Shown: positions 52,454 to 61,451, counted from the stretch's first letter. The stretch: 61,451 bases of DNA from Rhizobium sp. (GCA_028290545.1 JAQGJP010000017.1:1-61451); one strand, 5' to 3'. Notes: generated by a model not told the origin, from the letters alone. Made by a program: numbers and translations.

Positions 52454-52580
52454 GGGATATTCCTTTCGTTGATGACGGCTCAATCATCAGCGCGATCGGG
52501 AAGCAAACCAATTACCTTTGAGGTAATGGATTTCCTTCAGCCGATCCGCTTTGATCGGCCCGCAATCAAGGAGATCAAGC

Positions 52581-53366
52581 ATGCAGTTTGGCGAACATCT
52601 GAAGGAATGGCGCAGCCACAGGCGGATGAGCCAGCTCGACCTGGCGGTCGAAGCGGGTATTTCCGCCCGCCATCTCTCTTTCCTGGAGACCGGCCGTTCG
52701 CGCCCGACAGAGGGTATGATCGTGCGCCTGTCGTCAGTGCTCGATATTCCGGCGCGCGATCAGGGAATGCTGTTTTCCGCCGCCGGCTTCCGGCCGCGCT
52801 TCGCCACAAAACCCGCGACGGCGCTGGATAGGTTGCCAGCGGTGATCGCCCAGGCGATCCGGCTGATCCTTGACCGGCATGATCCTTACCCCGGCGTCGT
52901 TTTCGATCATGAATACAATATCCTTGCCGCCAATGCCGCCTTCGCAAACCTTACCGGAATGGCGGGGGTGACGGTCGCGCCGGGCGACAATTTCCTCGAT
53001 GCCTATCTTGGTCCGACACAGCTGCGCTCGATCATCGTCAACTGGCAGCCGTCAGCCGCCGATCTCGTCCATCGCATCCGGGGAGAGGCCTGGCTGCAGG
53101 GGCCACGCTCGCCGCTTGCCAAGCGTATCGAACGCATCGCCGAGCATCCGGATATTCTGGCGGCGCTGCAGGCGTTTCCGGAGAGCGAGCGCCTGCCGGT
53201 GTTGCCGATCGAGATGAAAATCGGTGCCAAGCGCTTCAGCTGGATCACCACGCTGACAAGCTTCGGATCGGTGCAGGATGCGCTGGTGCAGGGGGTGATG
53301 ATCGAATCCTTCTTCCCGGCGGATGAGGAAACGAAGAACCATTTCGAAAAGGATGAAACCCTTTAA
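52581..53366 (+). CDS. XRE regulator with MmyB-like ligand-binding domain
   Basis: A 261-residue protein. Helix-turn-helix in residues 1-65 (WRSHRRMSQLDLAVEAGISARHLSFLE, in the family order), then a PAS-like MmyB domain with HEYNILAANAAFANLTG and ending RFSWITTLTSFGSVQDALVQ. Such regulators bind small lipids or fatty acids. AAGGAG precedes the ATG at 52581. The likely target is the divergent membrane gene. Confidence 0.9.
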   Translation: MQFGEHLKEWRSHRRMSQLDLAVEAGISARHLSFLETGRSRPTEGMIVRLSSVLDIPARDQGMLFSAAGFRPRFATKPATALDRLPAVIAQAIRLILDRHDPYPGVVFDHEYNILAANAAFANLTGMAGVTVAPGDNFLDAYLGPTQLRSIIVNWQPSAADLVHRIRGEAWLQGPRSPLAKRIERIAEHPDILAALQAFPESERLPVLPIEMKIGAKRFSWITTLTSFGSVQDALVQGVMIESFFPADEETKNHFEKDETL

Positions 53367-53725
53367 CTGTTGATCGCCACCATGCCGCCGATGATCAGCG
53401 CCACGCCGAGGAAATAGCGCAGTGTCAGCGCTTCGCCGAGGAAGAGCTGGGCGAGCAGCGGCACGAAGCAGAATGTCAGCCCCATGAAGGAATAGGCAAT
53501 GGTCAGCGGCACCTGTTTCAGCACGAAGATCCAGACGATCGTGCCGAAGCCGTAAAGTGCCAGTGCGGCCAGAAAGAGCGGGTTGAGAGCGAGACTGGTC
53601 AAGCCCCTGGCGTCCAGTCCTCCGGTCGAGGCGCTTGTCAATTTGAACAGGACCTGGCCGGCGGCGATCAGGAAGGGTGTTCCCAACAGTCCGACCCAGA
53701 TTGCCGCCGGGAAATTCAGGGGCAT
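53363..53725 (-). CDS. EamA/SMR-fold small membrane protein (ArnE-like)
   Basis: A 120-residue protein with four predicted helices. IWVGLLGTPFLIAAGQVLFKL and VPLTIAYSFMGLTFCFVPLL with FLGEALTLRYFLGVALIIGGM match the small subunit type used to flip sugar-undecaprenyl phosphate (ArnE/ArnF) and related DMT proteins. It ends the methyltransferase-GT2 unit, six bases after the methyltransferase stop. Flipping a lipid-linked sugar made by the GT2 gene is the leading inference. Confidence 0.83.
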   Translation of the reverse strand: MPLNFPAAIWVGLLGTPFLIAAGQVLFKLTSASTGGLDARGLTSLALNPLFLAALALYGFGTIVWIFVLKQVPLTIAYSFMGLTFCFVPLLAQLFLGEALTLRYFLGVALIIGGMVAINS

Positions 53726-53731
53726 TGGCGC

Positions 53732-54424
53732 TTAATCCCGGTCTTCGCAATAGAAGATATCGCGGCCGATATCCTCACAGACATAGCGGGGCGGCACCGG
53801 ATGGACCGCGCGCAGGAAGGAATGGGTATAGGGGAAGAAATTGAAATGCGGATTGAAGGTATAGCGCGATTCCCGCTCACGCGGCACGACGATGACCAGC
53901 CGCTTTCTGGCGATCCGGCGAAGTTCGGCGATCGCCTCGCGGTATTCGAGCACGTGTTCGATGACGTGGGTGCAGATGACCGTGTCGAATTCGCCATCGG
54001 CAAATGGCAGATTCTCGATCTTGGCGGCGACATATTCGATGCCGTCGAGCTTCGATGCATCGTCGATGACGAAATCGACGCCGGTCAGTCGGTCGAAGCT
54101 GCTCGAGGTCTTGATGCGGCTCAGAAGCGCGCCGGTGCCGCAGCCGACATCACAGACGCTCTCGCCCTTGATCGACTGGACGATGCGCTTGATGCAGGCT
54201 TCGGAGTTGTCGGTCCCTTCATGCACACGCGGGTGATTGCGGTAGAGATCGGCATATTCCTCGGCTGTCAGGAACGGTGCCCGTTCGCGGAATTGCGCCA
54301 GATGATCGATATGGCTGCCCCATGCGAGCTTCGCCATGCCCCGGAAGAGCTGCGAATCCCTGACCACGGGAGGCAGGATATCCTCGATCACGTAGCGGAT
54401 GCGATTGGTCATTTCGCGGTTCAT
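53732..54424 (-). CDS. SAM-dependent class I methyltransferase
   Basis: A 230-residue enzyme. SAM motif I is SVCDVGCGTGALLSRI, followed by LTGVDFVIDD and the motif IV-like DTVICTHVIEHVLEYREAI. It lies between the GT2 gene (23 bases before) and the ArnE-like gene, so it probably methylates the sugar or lipid that these genes handle. Confidence 0.88.
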   Translation of the reverse strand: MNREMTNRIRYVIEDILPPVVRDSQLFRGMAKLAWGSHIDHLAQFRERAPFLTAEEYADLYRNHPRVHEGTDNSEACIKRIVQSIKGESVCDVGCGTGALLSRIKTSSSFDRLTGVDFVIDDASKLDGIEYVAAKIENLPFADGEFDTVICTHVIEHVLEYREAIAELRRIARKRLVIVVPRERESRYTFNPHFNFFPYTHSFLRAVHPVPPRYVCEDIGRDIFYCEDRD

Positions 54425-54447
54425 GGCATTGTCCTTACGCGGCGCTG

Positions 54448-55458
54448 TCAGGCGGCTTTCTGATTGGCGGCGGCGGGCGCCTGTTCGGTGGTCGGGGCCT
54501 GCTCGCTGAAGGTGAAGCTCGGGCGCGCAAAACCGAACGCGCCGGGTATTGCGAGATAGCGCAAGCGCAGTTGCTCGACGCGCGAGCGGGCGACCGAATC
54601 AAGGATCAGCCCGGCCATGAACATGCCGAAAGACATGCCGATCGTGGTCACGGCAAGAATCCAGGTCGGCATGCGCTGAACGAGACCGGTGGTGAAGAAT
54701 TCGTAGAACACCGGCAGGGAGAAACCAATGCCGAGGCACATCAGGCCCGCCGATAGAATGCCGAAAAATGCGAAGGGCCTGGTTTCCTTCATCAGCATGG
54801 CGAACATCCAGAGAATCCTGCCCCCGTCGCCGAAGGTCGAAAGCTTGGAATGCGAGCCTTCCGGACGGCGGCCGTAATCGAGTTCGATCTCGCAGACCGG
54901 CAGCTTCAGGCGCGAGGCATGCACCGACATTTCGGTCTCGATTTCAAAACCGTTGGAAACCGCCGGGAAGCTTTTGACGAAGCGGCGCGAGAAGGCGCGA
55001 TAGCCCGAGAAGATATCGGTGAAATCCTTGCCGAAGATCGAGCGATAGAGCCGGTTGAAGAGCATGTTGCCAAACGCGTGGCCCTGGCGTCCGGCGTCGA
55101 TTTTCACGTCGCGGCGGGTGCCGACCACCATGTCGGCGCGCTCGGTGATCAGCGTGTTGATGAGGTCTTCGGCATCCTCGGGCGCATAGGTGCCGTCGCC
55201 ATCGGCCATGAGATAGATGTCGGCATCGATATCGGCGAACATCCGGCGGACGACGTTGCCTTTGCCCTGGCGGCGCTCGCGGAACACGGTTGCGCCGGCA
55301 AGGGCCGCGCGCATCGCCGTTTCGTCGCGGGAATTGTTGTCATAGACATAGATGCGTGCGGTCGGCAGCGCCCGGCGGAAATTGGTCACGACCTCGCCGA
55401 TCGTCAGCGATTCATTGTAGCAGGGGATCAGCACCGCGATTTCGTAACTGTCGTGCAT
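54448..55458 (-). CDS. GT2 polyprenyl-phosphate glycosyltransferase
   Basis: A 336-residue GT2 enzyme: VLIPCYNESLTIGEVV, IYVYDNNSRDET, the acidic DIYLMADGDGTYAPEDAED, and EIETEMSVHASRLKLPVCEIELDY. Two C-terminal helices (FFGILSAGLMCLGIGFSLP and TIGMSFGMFMAGLIL) anchor it. It is first of the minus-strand unit and divergent from the 614-residue membrane protein. Confidence 0.9.
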   Translation of the reverse strand: MHDSYEIAVLIPCYNESLTIGEVVTNFRRALPTARIYVYDNNSRDETAMRAALAGATVFRERRQGKGNVVRRMFADIDADIYLMADGDGTYAPEDAEDLINTLITERADMVVGTRRDVKIDAGRQGHAFGNMLFNRLYRSIFGKDFTDIFSGYRAFSRRFVKSFPAVSNGFEIETEMSVHASRLKLPVCEIELDYGRRPEGSHSKLSTFGDGGRILWMFAMLMKETRPFAFFGILSAGLMCLGIGFSLPVFYEFFTTGLVQRMPTWILAVTTIGMSFGMFMAGLILDSVARSRVEQLRLRYLAIPGAFGFARPSFTFSEQAPTTEQAPAAANQKAA

Positions 55459-55579
55459 GGTTCTCTTCCCGGAATGCGATCGACCCGGCGCGCCCGGATA
55501 TCCGCGCCTTTACTATTTCTTGAGAAGGTTAAGGCTAGGTTTCAAACGGACAGAACCTGGTAGCGATGAGTTCCCGATT

Positions 55580-57424
55580 ATGAAAGATGGTAAAGAAGCT
55601 GCATCTGCATGGCAGCCCGCCCACAGCTGGCGCACGGGCTCTATGGACGGAGATGCCGCAAAATACGGCTTCTGGAGCATCGTGGCGCTTTTCAGCCTTG
55701 CCGCGATTCTGTTTCAGCTCGGAGCGCATTTCACCCATTATACCGATTATATCGGCCCCGATCCGGACGATTCGATGCGGCTGGTCGAGGTGCGCGACTT
55801 CCTGGCGGGGCAGAACTGGTTCGATCTGACACAGTACCGGCTCGGCCCCGATGGCGGCACGCTGATGCACTGGTCACGGCTGATTGACCTGCCGATTGCG
55901 GCGCTCATATCCTTCTTCTCACTTTTTCTGTCGCAGCAAGGCGCCGAAGCCGCCGCCGCCCTTGTCTGGCCTCCCCTGCTTCTCTTTCCCTTGATGGCTT
56001 CGACCGGACTTGCCGCTTATCGCATCGGCGGACGACACGCGATGCTGATGGCACTGGGCCTCGCCGTGCTTTTCACCTGCGCAATCATTCGTTTCCGGCC
56101 GGGCGCGCTGGATCACCACAATGTCCAGCTGGTGCTGGTCGTTTTCATCGCCGCCATGCTGATCGATCCCTTGGCGCGCGCATCGAATTTCGCCGCAGCC
56201 GCGCTCGCCTGTGGCCTGGCGCTGGCGATCGGGGTGGAAACCACGCCTCTGGTAGCGGTGACCGCCGCAACCGTTTCCATCCTCTGGGCAATCCATGGCG
56301 AACGCTACCGACGGGCGGCGATCGGTTTCGGGCTGGCCTTCGCAATCGGCACCGGCGCGCTGTTTTTCGGCACCACGCCGGCACGGCTTTATTCGATGGT
56401 GACCTGCGATACGCTGTCGGTCGGCTTCTTCGCGCTGGCGGCCGCTGGCGGACTGGGCCTGGCCGCAGCCGCAGGAGCACTGACAGGTAAGGGAATATTC
56501 CTTCGTCTGGTGTCACTTGCGGCGATCGGCGGTGGTGTACTGGCGCTGACCCTTGCAGTGGCGCCGCAATGCCTCGGCAATCCGTTGAACGATCTCGACC
56601 CGCTGCTCAAGACAATGTGGCTCGGCAGCATCACCGAGGCGCAATCGATCGTCGCGGAAATGGCGGTCGATCCATCGACTGCCGGCGGTTTCTATGCGGT
56701 CGGGCTGATTGCCATCGCGGTCTGCGCCTTCCGCATCCGGCACGGTCAGCAGGCGCTCGCCCATGCCATTCTGCTGGTTCTGATCGCCGTCAGCTGGGCG
56801 GTGACCGCCTACCAGATCCGCGGAATGATATTCGCGAACTTCCTCGCCTTCATTCCGCTGTCGGCACTGATCGCCGACCTTCGCGACATCTATCGCGCGC
56901 GCCAGAACGATATGCGGGCGGCCGCGGCTTTCGTGTTCTCGGCACTGGCCAGCATTCCATCCGTCTGGACGTTCTCCGGCGTCGTCGTGGTGGAGGCGGG
57001 TTCGGCACTCGCCGGAACGCCATCGAAGCCCGAGGATGACAGCGTCGATGTCTGTACCTCTGCTGAAAGCCTGAAACCGCTTGCCCTGTTGCCGGTCGGC
57101 CGCATTCTCGCCACCGCCAACCCCGGCGCCGCGCTGTTGCGCTTCACGCCGCATTCGGTGCTGACGGCCAATTATCATCGCAACCAGACCGGCATGGTGG
57201 AGGCTTTGAAAGCCGGCATGGCATCGCCGGCGGATGCCGTCGGCATGCTGCATCGGGACAAGGTCGATTATGTGCTGGTCTGCGATGGCGATCCTCAGGT
57301 GGAAATGCTGAAGGCAAAATCCCCGGAAGGCCTGTTCTCACGGCTTGCGAATGGCGAGATTCCCGAATTCCTCGAGCCGGTCGAAGGTATCGACAAGCGG
57401 ATGAAGCTGTTCCGGGTTCTCTGA
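55580..57424 (+). CDS. Large polytopic membrane protein, GT39-like
   Basis: A 614-residue protein with about 11-13 predicted helices and a C-terminal periplasmic domain of about 110 residues. The first loop contains IGPDPDDSMRLVEVRDFLAGQNWFDLTQYRLGPDGGTLMHWSRL (in blocks), with an acidic pair as in polyprenyl-phosphate-sugar-using enzymes. It is divergent from the GT2 gene, so it is a good candidate for the transferase that uses its product. Family assignment is by layout only. A hairpin (57430-57458, 8 bp stem) follows the stop. Confidence 0.75.
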   Translation: MKDGKEAASAWQPAHSWRTGSMDGDAAKYGFWSIVALFSLAAILFQLGAHFTHYTDYIGPDPDDSMRLVEVRDFLAGQNWFDLTQYRLGPDGGTLMHWSRLIDLPIAALISFFSLFLSQQGAEAAAALVWPPLLLFPLMASTGLAAYRIGGRHAMLMALGLAVLFTCAIIRFRPGALDHHNVQLVLVVFIAAMLIDPLARASNFAAAALACGLALAIGVETTPLVAVTAATVSILWAIHGERYRRAAIGFGLAFAIGTGALFFGTTPARLYSMVTCDTLSVGFFALAAAGGLGLAAAAGALTGKGIFLRLVSLAAIGGGVLALTLAVAPQCLGNPLNDLDPLLKTMWLGSITEAQSIVAEMAVDPSTAGGFYAVGLIAIAVCAFRIRHGQQALAHAILLVLIAVSWAVTAYQIRGMIFANFLAFIPLSALIADLRDIYRARQNDMRAAAAFVFSALASIPSVWTFSGVVVVEAGSALAGTPSKPEDDSVDVCTSAESLKPLALLPVGRILATANPGAALLRFTPHSVLTANYHRNQTGMVEALKAGMASPADAVGMLHRDKVDYVLVCDGDPQVEMLKAKSPEGLFSRLANGEIPEFLEPVEGIDKRMKLFRVL

Positions 57425-57429
57425 GAAAG

Positions 57430-57458
57430 GAGCCGGCCCGATACAACCGAGCCGGCTC
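57430..57458. terminator. Hairpin between convergent genes
   Basis: GAGCCGGC and GCCGGCTC pair over a 13-base loop, just after the membrane protein gene and before the convergent spike base gene. No T-tract. Confidence 0.55.
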
Positions 57459-57465
57459 GCCGCCC

Positions 57466-57729
57466 TCAAACCAAAGCGACGATATTGCTCGCACTGGTAC
57501 CGGTGGCCATGATCTTGGTCAGCCGCACCGGCAGCAACGCCCCGGATGGCACCGAAGTGAATGTGACGCTGGCGCCCGAAAGCAGCAATGCGGCGATATT
57601 GCCGCCGGTGCCCACATAGACCCCGCGCGTGGTTTCCGAAAGCAACGACGAATCGCTGGGCGCGACGGCAAAACCATGACTGGCCGAGCCGGCTATCGAC
57701 GGGGATGAATTCTGAAATCTGTCTGCCAT
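57466..57729 (-). CDS. GTA-type spike base protein (RCAP_Rcc01079-like), orphan
   Basis: An 87-residue protein. SASHGFAVAPSDSSLLSETTRGVYVGTGGNIAALL (in blocks) and LLPVRLTKIMATGTSASNIVALV are characteristic of the Rcc01079 family, head-spike base proteins of the Rhodobacter capsulatus gene transfer agent and of related phages. No other phage or GTA gene lies within the visible 61 kb. CAGGAG precedes the ATG at 57729. Confidence 0.85.
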   Translation of the reverse strand: MADRFQNSSPSIAGSASHGFAVAPSDSSLLSETTRGVYVGTGGNIAALLLSGASVTFTSVPSGALLPVRLTKIMATGTSASNIVALV

Positions 57730-57811
57730 GAAAAGCTCCTGATAATGGAAAACAGGAGCATTCTCCCACAGTGGCGGGATGCGGGGATAAACGCGGATCG
57801 ACCGCGCGTTT

Positions 57812-59188
57812 TCAGCGCTTGCGAAGCCGGACGCGGATGCCGTTTTCGGAACGCAACGTCAACCGCGCAACCGGTTTCGGCACATGATCCTCGACCGGCA
57901 GAATCTCATAATGCCGGGCGATCATAGACAGGATGATCGCCGATTCCTGCAATGCGAAGGAGGCGCCGAGGCAGACGCGCGGTCCCTGGCTGAAGGGCAT
58001 ATAGGCCGAGCGGATCGCCTCTTTCTCATCCTCGCGGGAGAAGCGATCCGGATCGAACATATCCGGATTCTTCCAGATATCGCGATGCCGATGCAGCAGC
58101 CAGAGCGAAATGAAGATCGCGGAGCCTTTTTTGACATTCTTGTCGCGCATCATCTCCGGAACGGTGATATCGCGCGGCACGACCGAAACTGGCGGATAAA
58201 GCCGCAGCGTCTCGCGGAATACATCGCGCGTCAGCTTCAAAAACTTGAAATTGCGCGGCGAGAAACCACCCTCGCCACCGAACGCCAGTTCGGTCTCGGC
58301 ATGCATGCGATCCTGCACGTCCCTGTCGCGTGAGATCAGGTAAAGCGCCCAGGACAGCGCACTTGCCGAGGTCTCGTGGCCGGCGAGGAACATCACCGCG
58401 ATCTGGTCCACCAGCTCCTTTTCGGAAAAGCGCGAGCCGTCATTGTCGCGGGCTGATATCAGCGAGGACAGGATATCCTGCGGCGGATTTTCCGGATTGG
58501 TCTGGAGAAGCTCGAAGCGTTTGCGCACCATGCGCGCCAGCGGACCACGGATATTGCGGGCGTGGCGGATGGCGCGCAGCCGCGGGATCGAGAGCGCCTG
58601 CGGCAGGCCGGCCATGTTCCAGACACCGTGGATATAGGCGAGTTCCTGATAATGGTTGAAGGCATTGAAGATGATTTCGGCTTCGTCGCGCGGCAGCGGT
58701 TCGGAGAAGATCGTCCGGAAGATGATGTCGGCGGTAACATGCGCCATCTCGAAATCGATCTGCACCTCGCGGCCATCGGCGACCGCGTCGAGCCGCGCCT
58801 TCATTTCATTGGCCGAGTCCATCATCAGCGGAAAGACTTCCGAGATGCGGGCGAATTCGAAAGCCGGATTCATCATCCGGCGCTGCTTCTTCCAGGTCTC
58901 GCCATTGGAGACGAAAATGCCGTTGCCGAGGATCTGATGAAGGACGGTGCCCATCAGGTCGCTCTTCGGATAGAGATCGACGTCCGAGGCGAGAATACGG
59001 TTGATCATGTCGGGTTGTGTCAGGAAATAGAACCGGCGCCGGAGACCGGTGAACTCCCCCATCTTCATCGAATAGCTGCGCTCGAACAGCACGTCGAGCG
59101 AGGAATGGCGGCCCTTCATGATGCGGGTCAACGGCGAGGGCCGATCCTTGCGGATAAGCGGCATGGGGCCGATGATACGTTTGGCCAT
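57812..59188 (-). CDS. Cytochrome P450
   Basis: A 458-residue P450. The I-helix oxygen motif is MFLAGHETSASALSWALYL, the K-helix ExxR is FRETLRLYPP, and the heme-Cys loop FSQGPRVCLGASFALQES. The short N-terminus has no membrane anchor, but the chain is long for a soluble bacterial P450 and resembles the CYP102/CYP4-like or fatty-acid/terpenoid group. The start is ATG 59188, just after the upstream hydrolase stop. Redox partner genes are not present. Confidence 0.93.
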   Translation of the reverse strand: MAKRIIGPMPLIRKDRPSPLTRIMKGRHSSLDVLFERSYSMKMGEFTGLRRRFYFLTQPDMINRILASDVDLYPKSDLMGTVLHQILGNGIFVSNGETWKKQRRMMNPAFEFARISEVFPLMMDSANEMKARLDAVADGREVQIDFEMAHVTADIIFRTIFSEPLPRDEAEIIFNAFNHYQELAYIHGVWNMAGLPQALSIPRLRAIRHARNIRGPLARMVRKRFELLQTNPENPPQDILSSLISARDNDGSRFSEKELVDQIAVMFLAGHETSASALSWALYLISRDRDVQDRMHAETELAFGGEGGFSPRNFKFLKLTRDVFRETLRLYPPVSVVPRDITVPEMMRDKNVKKGSAIFISLWLLHRHRDIWKNPDMFDPDRFSREDEKEAIRSAYMPFSQGPRVCLGASFALQESAIILSMIARHYEILPVEDHVPKPVARLTLRSENGIRVRLRKR

Positions 59189-59192
59189 GGCG

Positions 59193-60404
59193 TCAGCCTT
59201 TCCTGAAGAATGGCTTGGCATTCGGCCGCTTGCCATAACGATCCCGGGCTCGCTCGGTCCCGCCGATCAGAAGCACGAAGTCGTAGAGATCGCTGTCGAG
59301 TTCGATATTGTCATTGGCTTGCAAATAGAAGAAGTGCATCAGCATGCGGGCGTATCGCGCCTCGTTCATATGGCTTTCGGTGAAAATCCTGTGGAATTGC
59401 GCGTTCAGGTGCCGGGGCATGGCCTTGGGAGGCTTCGGCAAGAAGTCCAGCACGTTTATCATTGCAAAGCAGGCGCCGTCCGGCGGTGACGAAAAATCGA
59501 GCCAGGTGAAATCCGGAAAGCGCGCAAATCGCGACAGCTCCTCGTGATACCAGTTGGGACGCTTACGGAACGATGAAAGCGCCTGCGTCTGGCCGAGCGT
59601 CACCAGTGCCAGCGGCGAATCCTTGCTACCCAGGTCCGGTCGCCGTTCGAGCACCCGTGCGGCCACGATCGTCGCCAGGCTGGTTCCATAGCTATGGCCG
59701 ATGATCAGCGCCTCATCCGGATTGCCCTCCTCAATGGCGGCGATCACATGGTCGGCCATCTGGTTGAGCCGCTCATCGAGACCCGGCACATGATCGCGGG
59801 AGACAATCATCTTGTTGGCGAAGATGCCGATCCGGCCATTCCACTCCGGCTTGTAGCGGTCCATGTTCCTGCGGATCCACCAGAGCCCGGAAGCCCCAAG
59901 CGCGATCAGCAGAACCGCCATGGCCTTGCCGATGATTCCCGGAAAGAAATAGAGGCCGAGAAGCCCGACCAGCGGCAGGAGGAAGCCGAGGCCGTGGATA
60001 AGGGCAACGCTCGCCGGTGCCGCCATGACGATCGCGATCGGCCAGCTTTCACGAATGGTCCGGAAGAACACGCCATCGACCATCAGCCGCCAGAAGACAC
60101 CGAGATTCTGCAGATAGACCAGCCAGTTGCGCTTTTCCCAATGCTCGCGGATGATATCGTCCCATTGCAGGAAATCGAACGTGGTCTCGCCTCTGCCGCT
60201 GGGCAGGTCGGATGTGATCGGCCAGCGGCGGACGAGCTTGCTGATATTCTTGCGGGCGCCGGTCTTGACCGGATAGCCTGACGCTGCACTCCACTTTTCG
60301 GTTTCCGTCACACAGCTCTTGTGCAGGAACAACACGCCGCGCGGATCATATCCGCTGATGAAGAACACCTGTCGGCGGAAGGGGCGAGTGGGATCGTCAG
60401 ACAT
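59193..60404 (-). CDS. Membrane alpha/beta hydrolase-like protein
   Basis: A 403-residue protein. The N-terminal half begins RQVFFISGYDPRGVLFLHK and has two adjacent membrane helices (about 126-170). The C-terminal half contains EALIIGHSYGTSLATIVAARVL, a serine nucleophile elbow, and FTESHMNEARYARML, with a possible His. The gene precedes the P450 by four bases, so they form an operon. The function is unknown; a lipid or ester substrate shared with the P450 is an inference. Confidence 0.8.
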   Translation of the reverse strand: MSDDPTRPFRRQVFFISGYDPRGVLFLHKSCVTETEKWSAASGYPVKTGARKNISKLVRRWPITSDLPSGRGETTFDFLQWDDIIREHWEKRNWLVYLQNLGVFWRLMVDGVFFRTIRESWPIAIVMAAPASVALIHGLGFLLPLVGLLGLYFFPGIIGKAMAVLLIALGASGLWWIRRNMDRYKPEWNGRIGIFANKMIVSRDHVPGLDERLNQMADHVIAAIEEGNPDEALIIGHSYGTSLATIVAARVLERRPDLGSKDSPLALVTLGQTQALSSFRKRPNWYHEELSRFARFPDFTWLDFSSPPDGACFAMINVLDFLPKPPKAMPRHLNAQFHRIFTESHMNEARYARMLMHFFYLQANDNIELDSDLYDFVLLIGGTERARDRYGKRPNAKPFFRKG

Positions 60405-60528
60405 CGGTTACCGGGTTGGAACTGCAACGCAAGTTGATGCTCTAACCGATAAAGACATTCCGGTCTATTGATTTGGTCGATTTGAACCGGACACTGGCAT
60501 AGGGGGCTTTTTGGAGACAGTATGGGCC

Positions 60529-61451
60529 ATGACTTTCTTCGACAATGATTCGCCCACCAATCTCACGGAATACACCGTCACCGAGCTCTCCGGTTCGATC
60601 AAGCGGACGATGGAGGCCGCCTTCGACCAGGTGCGGGTGCGGGGCGAGATCTCGGGCTATCGCGGGCCGCATTCCTCCGGACATGCGTACTTCGCGCTGA
60701 AGGACGATCGCGCCCGACTGGAAGCGGTGATCTGGAAAGGCGCGTTTTCCAAGCTCAAGGTGCGGCCGGAGGAGGGCATGGAGGTGATTGCCACGGGCAA
60801 GATCACGACTTTCCCCGGTTCATCGAAATACCAGATCGTCATCGAAAGCCTGGAGCCGGCCGGTATCGGTGCGCTGATGGCGCTGATCGAGGAACGCAAG
60901 CGGAAATTCACCGCCGAGGGCCTGTTCGATCCCGGCCGCAAGCAACTCCTGCCCTTCATGCCGATGGTGATCGGCGTCGTGACATCGCCGACCGGCGCTG
61001 TCATCCGCGATATCCTGCACCGGATTTCCGATCGTTTCCCGCTGCATGTCATCGTCTGGCCGGTCAAAGTGCAGGGCGACGGCGCGGGCGTGGAAATCGC
61101 CAACGCCATCAACGGCTTCAACGCACTGGAACCCGGCGGGCCGATTGCCCGGCCGGATGTGCTGATCGTCGCACGCGGTGGCGGCAGCCTGGAGGATCTC
61201 TGGTGCTTCAACGACGAGATTGTCGTCCGGGCTGCGGCAAGCTCTGAAATTCCGCTGATTTCCGCTGTTGGTCACGAAACGGACTGGACGCTGATCGACC
61301 ATGCCGCAGACCAGCGCGCACCGACGCCGACGGGCGCTGCCGAAATGGCCGTGCCGGTCAAGGCCGATCTGGAGGCGCAGGTGGCGAACCTCACCGCCCG
61401 CCTCTCAGGCTCCATGAACCGGCAGATGGACGGACGGCGGCGCGAATTGCG
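60529..61451 (+). CDS. xseA: Exodeoxyribonuclease VII large subunit (partial, runs off the window)
   Basis: The start and first 307 codons are present. It degrades single-stranded DNA to oligonucleotides with XseB. An OB-fold opens the chain ([29 protein letters not shown], in blocks), then the nuclease core with [37 protein letters not shown] and [18 protein letters not shown]. The ATG at 60529 starts MTFFDNDSP. Confidence 0.96.
   Translation, partial: MTFFDNDSPTNLTEYTVTELSGSIKRTMEAAFDQVRVRGEISGYRGPHSSGHAYFALKDDRARLEAVIWKGAFSKLKVRPEEGMEVIATGKITTFPGSSKYQIVIESLEPAGIGALMALIEERKRKFTAEGLFDPGRKQLLPFMPMVIGVVTSPTGAVIRDILHRISDRFPLHVIVWPVKVQGDGAGVEIANAINGFNALEPGGPIARPDVLIVARGGGSLEDLWCFNDEIVVRAAASSEIPLISAVGHETDWTLIDHAADQRAPTPTGAAEMAVPVKADLEAQVANLTARLSGSMNRQMDGRRREL

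Overview
This window looks like chromosomal DNA of a member of the Hyphomicrobiales (rhizobia), most likely Rhizobiaceae. Coding is dense and GC-rich. Core genes (lepA, infC, rpmI-rplT, pheS-pheT, xseA, ung, etfA) sit among genes typical of this order: a DUF982 protein, a bacterial transglutaminase-like cysteine peptidase, an MbfA-type iron exporter behind a textbook Irr (ICE) box, and cyclases fused to TPR or zinc-ribbon modules. The assignment rests on gene content and motif recognition only.

Layout. 1-7.4 kb: the end of etfA, 3-hydroxybutyryl-CoA dehydrogenase, a TetR/SMR efflux pair with a clear operator, galM, a Phd/PIN toxin-antitoxin pair, a FAH-family hydrolase, an AI-2E-type membrane protein and ChaC. 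7.4-11 kb: small proteins, then an ECF sigma / anti-sigma / Bax-inhibitor-1 / DUF2076 operon on the minus strand. 11-16.8 kb: a receiver protein, a large adenylate cyclase with TPRs, a secreted YHS/ankyrin pair, and a secreted alpha/beta hydrolase divergent from an OhrR-like MarR regulator.

16.85-23.1 kb is a decaying accessory region. It starts with a mosaic of four gene fragments (IS5-type transposase end, a rhizobial hypothetical, LivF, MetY). A sulfur-scavenging locus follows: ridA (frameshifted), an intact flavin monooxygenase, an SfnB-like acyl-CoA dehydrogenase that is truncated and frameshifted, metI that is frameshifted and truncated, then metN and metQ. A single deletion appears to have joined metI to the interior of the sfnB-like gene. 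A tRNA-Ala(CGC) gene follows at 23.5 kb with its 3' end facing this region.

23.7-38.9 kb returns to mostly intact genes: phosphomannomutase, a GNAT enzyme, ung, higBA with operator, an enolase-superfamily dehydratase, a zinc-ribbon protein, a second class III cyclase, lepA, a diguanylate cyclase, a DUF1508 gene broken by a heptanucleotide repeat, a PLP decarboxylase, a secreted Cys-rich protein, mbfA, a transglutaminase-like peptidase behind a CtrA-like site, and an alpha/beta hydrolase. 39-47.8 kb holds infC (apparent ATT start), a GT39/GT2/flippase-like group, rpmI-rplT and pheS-pheT. 47.9-61.4 kb holds a DEDDh exonuclease, a second GNAT paralogue, an ArsR-SRPBCC-DUF899 operon with a highly symmetric operator, an oxidoreductase, a MmyB-type regulator, a second polyprenyl-phosphate glycan module (small flippase subunit, methyltransferase, GT2, large membrane protein), an orphan gene-transfer-agent-like spike base protein, a P450 plus membrane hydrolase pair, and the start of xseA.

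I do not see a CRISPR array, prophage or complete insertion sequence. The most informative signals are regulatory sites and reading-frame lesions. Where a one-base lesion lies in a homopolymer, sequencing error is a live alternative to true decay.
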